A DNA stretch of 14,579 bases from CAG-582 sp964551965 (GTDB lineage Bacteria > Bacillota_I > Bacilli_A > RF39 > UBA660): assembly GCA_964551965.1 (NCBI GenBank), contig CAZKFB010000035.1:1-14579 (forward strand). The letters are read 5' to 3'. Below are positions 13,219 to 14,579 of this stretch, piece by piece. Position 1 is the first letter of the stretch. Each line of letters starts with the position of its first letter. Below the pieces are notes generated by a model, which searched no databases, had not been told where the DNA came from, and saw nothing but the letters and a program-made list of their open reading frames with translations. The position numbers were made by a program, and so were the translations under genes.

Positions 13219-14579
13219 TGCCAAGACATAGAAGTGTTGAAAAATCAAAAGATTTTGTTGGAACATTAAAAAGATTGTTGAAAAACTTAAGAGCTTGGAA
13301 ATACTTGATGATTGTTTCCTTAATCCTTGCAATGATAAGCTCTATACTTTCTTTAATCGCTCCCAATAAACTATCTGATTTTGCTGATGAGATAAGTATT
13401 GGTCTAATTCCTCGTACGGAAGTATTAGAATCTATTGGTACTGAGATATCAGATAATTTCAAGAATATTGATTTCCAAAACAAATATAAAGAGATAATGG
13501 TTAATGATAGTATTACTGGAGAAGATAAATTAGCATTAACTAATACGATGAAAAATATATCATCACTTAATGATGAAGAAAAAATGGTAGCCATTCTTAG
13601 CTTACCTAAAAGTATATTAGAAAATTTATTAACTAGTATTAAATATGAAGATACAACAATATCAGTAGGTGATCAATTAGAAACTATTAGTATACTAGGT
13701 GATATTAAAGATAAAGAAAATGTTCTAATTCAATTAGATAAATTACCTAAATCTGTTTTTGAACTAATTAAACCTAAATTAAATACTGATAGAATAAAGA
13801 ATATTGCTATATTTATGGGAGTATTATATTTAGTAAGTTCACTATTTAGTTATGTTCAAGGATTATCAATGACAATTATATCTAATAAATTTGCTAAGAA
13901 ATTAAGAAGTAGTGTAAGTGATAAAATTAATCGTTTACCTCTTAAATATTTTGATTGTCACGAAACAGGAGATATATTATCTCGTATTACTAATGATATT
14001 GATACAATAGCTCAAAATTTAAATAATAGTTTATCGTCATTAGTATCTAGTTCTACTTTATTTATTGGTTCAATTATAATGATGTTTTATACTAATTGGA
14101 TTATGGCTATTACAGCAATAGTAACAAGTTTAATTGGTTTCTCGTTTATGGGAGGTATTTTAAAGAAAAGTCAAAAGTATTTTATCGAAAATCAAAGATC
14201 TTTAGGTGAATTAAATGGTTACATCGAAGAAATATATTCCGGTCATAATGTCGTTAAATCTTATAATGCAGTAGATAGTTCTCGATGCGAATTCGAAAGA
14301 CTAAATAAGAATTTATACGAAGCAAAAAGAAAGAGTATTTTCTTATCAGGAACAATGCAACCTTTAATGGGATTTATTGGTAATCTTGGTTATGTTGCCG
14401 TATGTATCGTTGGAGCCTTGTTAACAATGAATAATGTGATTTCCTTCGGAGTTATTGTAGCATTCATGATATATGTAAGATTATTTACTAATCCATTATC
14501 TCAAATTGCTCAATCAATGACAAACTTACAATCAACAGCAGCCGCATCAGAAAGAGTATTTGAATTCCTAGATGAAGAA
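13218..14579 (+). CDS. ABC exporter half-transporter, second subunit (3' end outside window)
   Basis: The visible 454 residues are the membrane domain of an ABC exporter half; the ATPase lies past the window edge. TM1 is at about 29-49. A roughly 140-residue insertion (51-194), acidic and helical, sits between TM1 and TM2 and should face outside the cell. TM2 is at 195-218. The intracellular coupling region reads RSSVSDKINRLPLKYFDCHETGDILSRITNDIDTI, the standard exporter block, and the later LNGYIEEIYSGHNVVKSYNA block is also typical. The last residues ASERVFEFLDEE lead into the ATPase. The start has GAGGAGGAA a few bases upstream and overlaps the upstream stop. By analogy with LmrD/BmrD it should supply the catalytically complete Walker B and H-loop. 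Confidence 0.9.
   Translation, partial: MPRHRSVEKSKDFVGTLKRLLKNLRAWKYLMIVSLILAMISSILSLIAPNKLSDFADEISIGLIPRTEVLESIGTEISDNFKNIDFQNKYKEIMVNDSITGEDKLALTNTMKNISSLNDEEKMVAILSLPKSILENLLTSIKYEDTTISVGDQLETISILGDIKDKENVLIQLDKLPKSVFELIKPKLNTDRIKNIAIFMGVLYLVSSLFSYVQGLSMTIISNKFAKKLRSSVSDKINRLPLKYFDCHETGDILSRITNDIDTIAQNLNNSLSSLVSSSTLFIGSIIMMFYTNWIMAITAIVTSLIGFSFMGGILKKSQKYFIENQRSLGELNGYIEEIYSGHNVVKSYNAVDSSRCEFERLNKNLYEAKRKSIFLSGTMQPLMGFIGNLGYVAVCIVGALLTMNNVISFGVIVAFMIYVRLFTNPLSQIAQSMTNLQSTAAASERVFEFLDEE

Noticed and set aside
13085..13594. Antisense open frame of 169 codons across the junction of the two exporter genes
   Set aside because: It runs opposite to two well-supported exporter genes and has no family motif; its hydrophobic look comes from reading A/T-rich coding sequence backwards.

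Overview
The window is AT-rich, tightly packed bacterial DNA. Every gene lies on the + strand, most intergenic gaps are under 80 bases, and Shine-Dalgarno sites are strong. AGGTGAT-type sites and short U-tailed hairpin terminators recur. Codon use, the domain families (YmfF/YmfH-like M16 pair, XRE regulator with membrane tail, BmrCD/LmrCD-like exporter) and the low GC point to a Firmicute, probably a streamlined Bacilli/Erysipelotrichia-like or Mollicutes-related lineage. TGA closes the first ASCH gene inside an ATGA overlap, so the standard code (table 11) fits better than the Mycoplasma code. No tRNA, rRNA, CRISPR array, insertion sequence or integrase was seen, and no gene-free stretch reaches 300 bases.

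Layout. (1) 2-1815: the 3' part of a DUF2419/Qng1-like queuosine-salvage glycosidase, a GNAT acetyltransferase, and an XRE regulator with membrane-spanning C-terminus. (2) 1851-2507: a HAD-family phosphatase closed by a terminator. (3) 2572-7304: one probable six-gene operon, running from a promoter at 2549 to a terminator at 7307-7328. It encodes UDG-superfamily protein, ASCH (PUA-like) protein, second UDG-superfamily protein, second ASCH protein, catalytically dead M16 peptidase subunit and active M16 peptidase. (4) 7368-11412: a WYL regulator, a two-lobed SIS sugar-phosphate isomerase-like protein, a PfkB kinase and an ABC-exporter-like protein whose ATPase has lost most catalytic motifs, ending in a terminator that overlaps the stop codon. 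(5) 11470-14579: a heterodimeric ABC exporter, with the degenerate-site half complete and the partner cut off by the window edge.

How the parts may work together. The strongest candidate for an undescribed system is the alternating UDG-ASCH-UDG-ASCH block. Two glycosylase-fold proteins with different active-site styles alternate with two PUA-like base-binding or amidohydrolase-like proteins, with overlaps of 7 and 4 bases and a gap of 1. This suggests recognition plus removal or clean-up of modified or damaged bases, possibly anti-phage or nucleotide-pool hygiene; that is inference. The second candidate is WYL-SIS-PfkB-pseudo-ABC: kinase plus isomerase suggests sugar or sugar-adduct catabolism, under a regulator with a strong palindrome overlapping the ribosome-binding site of the SIS gene. 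Three genes also share an unusually tight TATAAT-to-Shine-Dalgarno spacing that predicts very short leaders.
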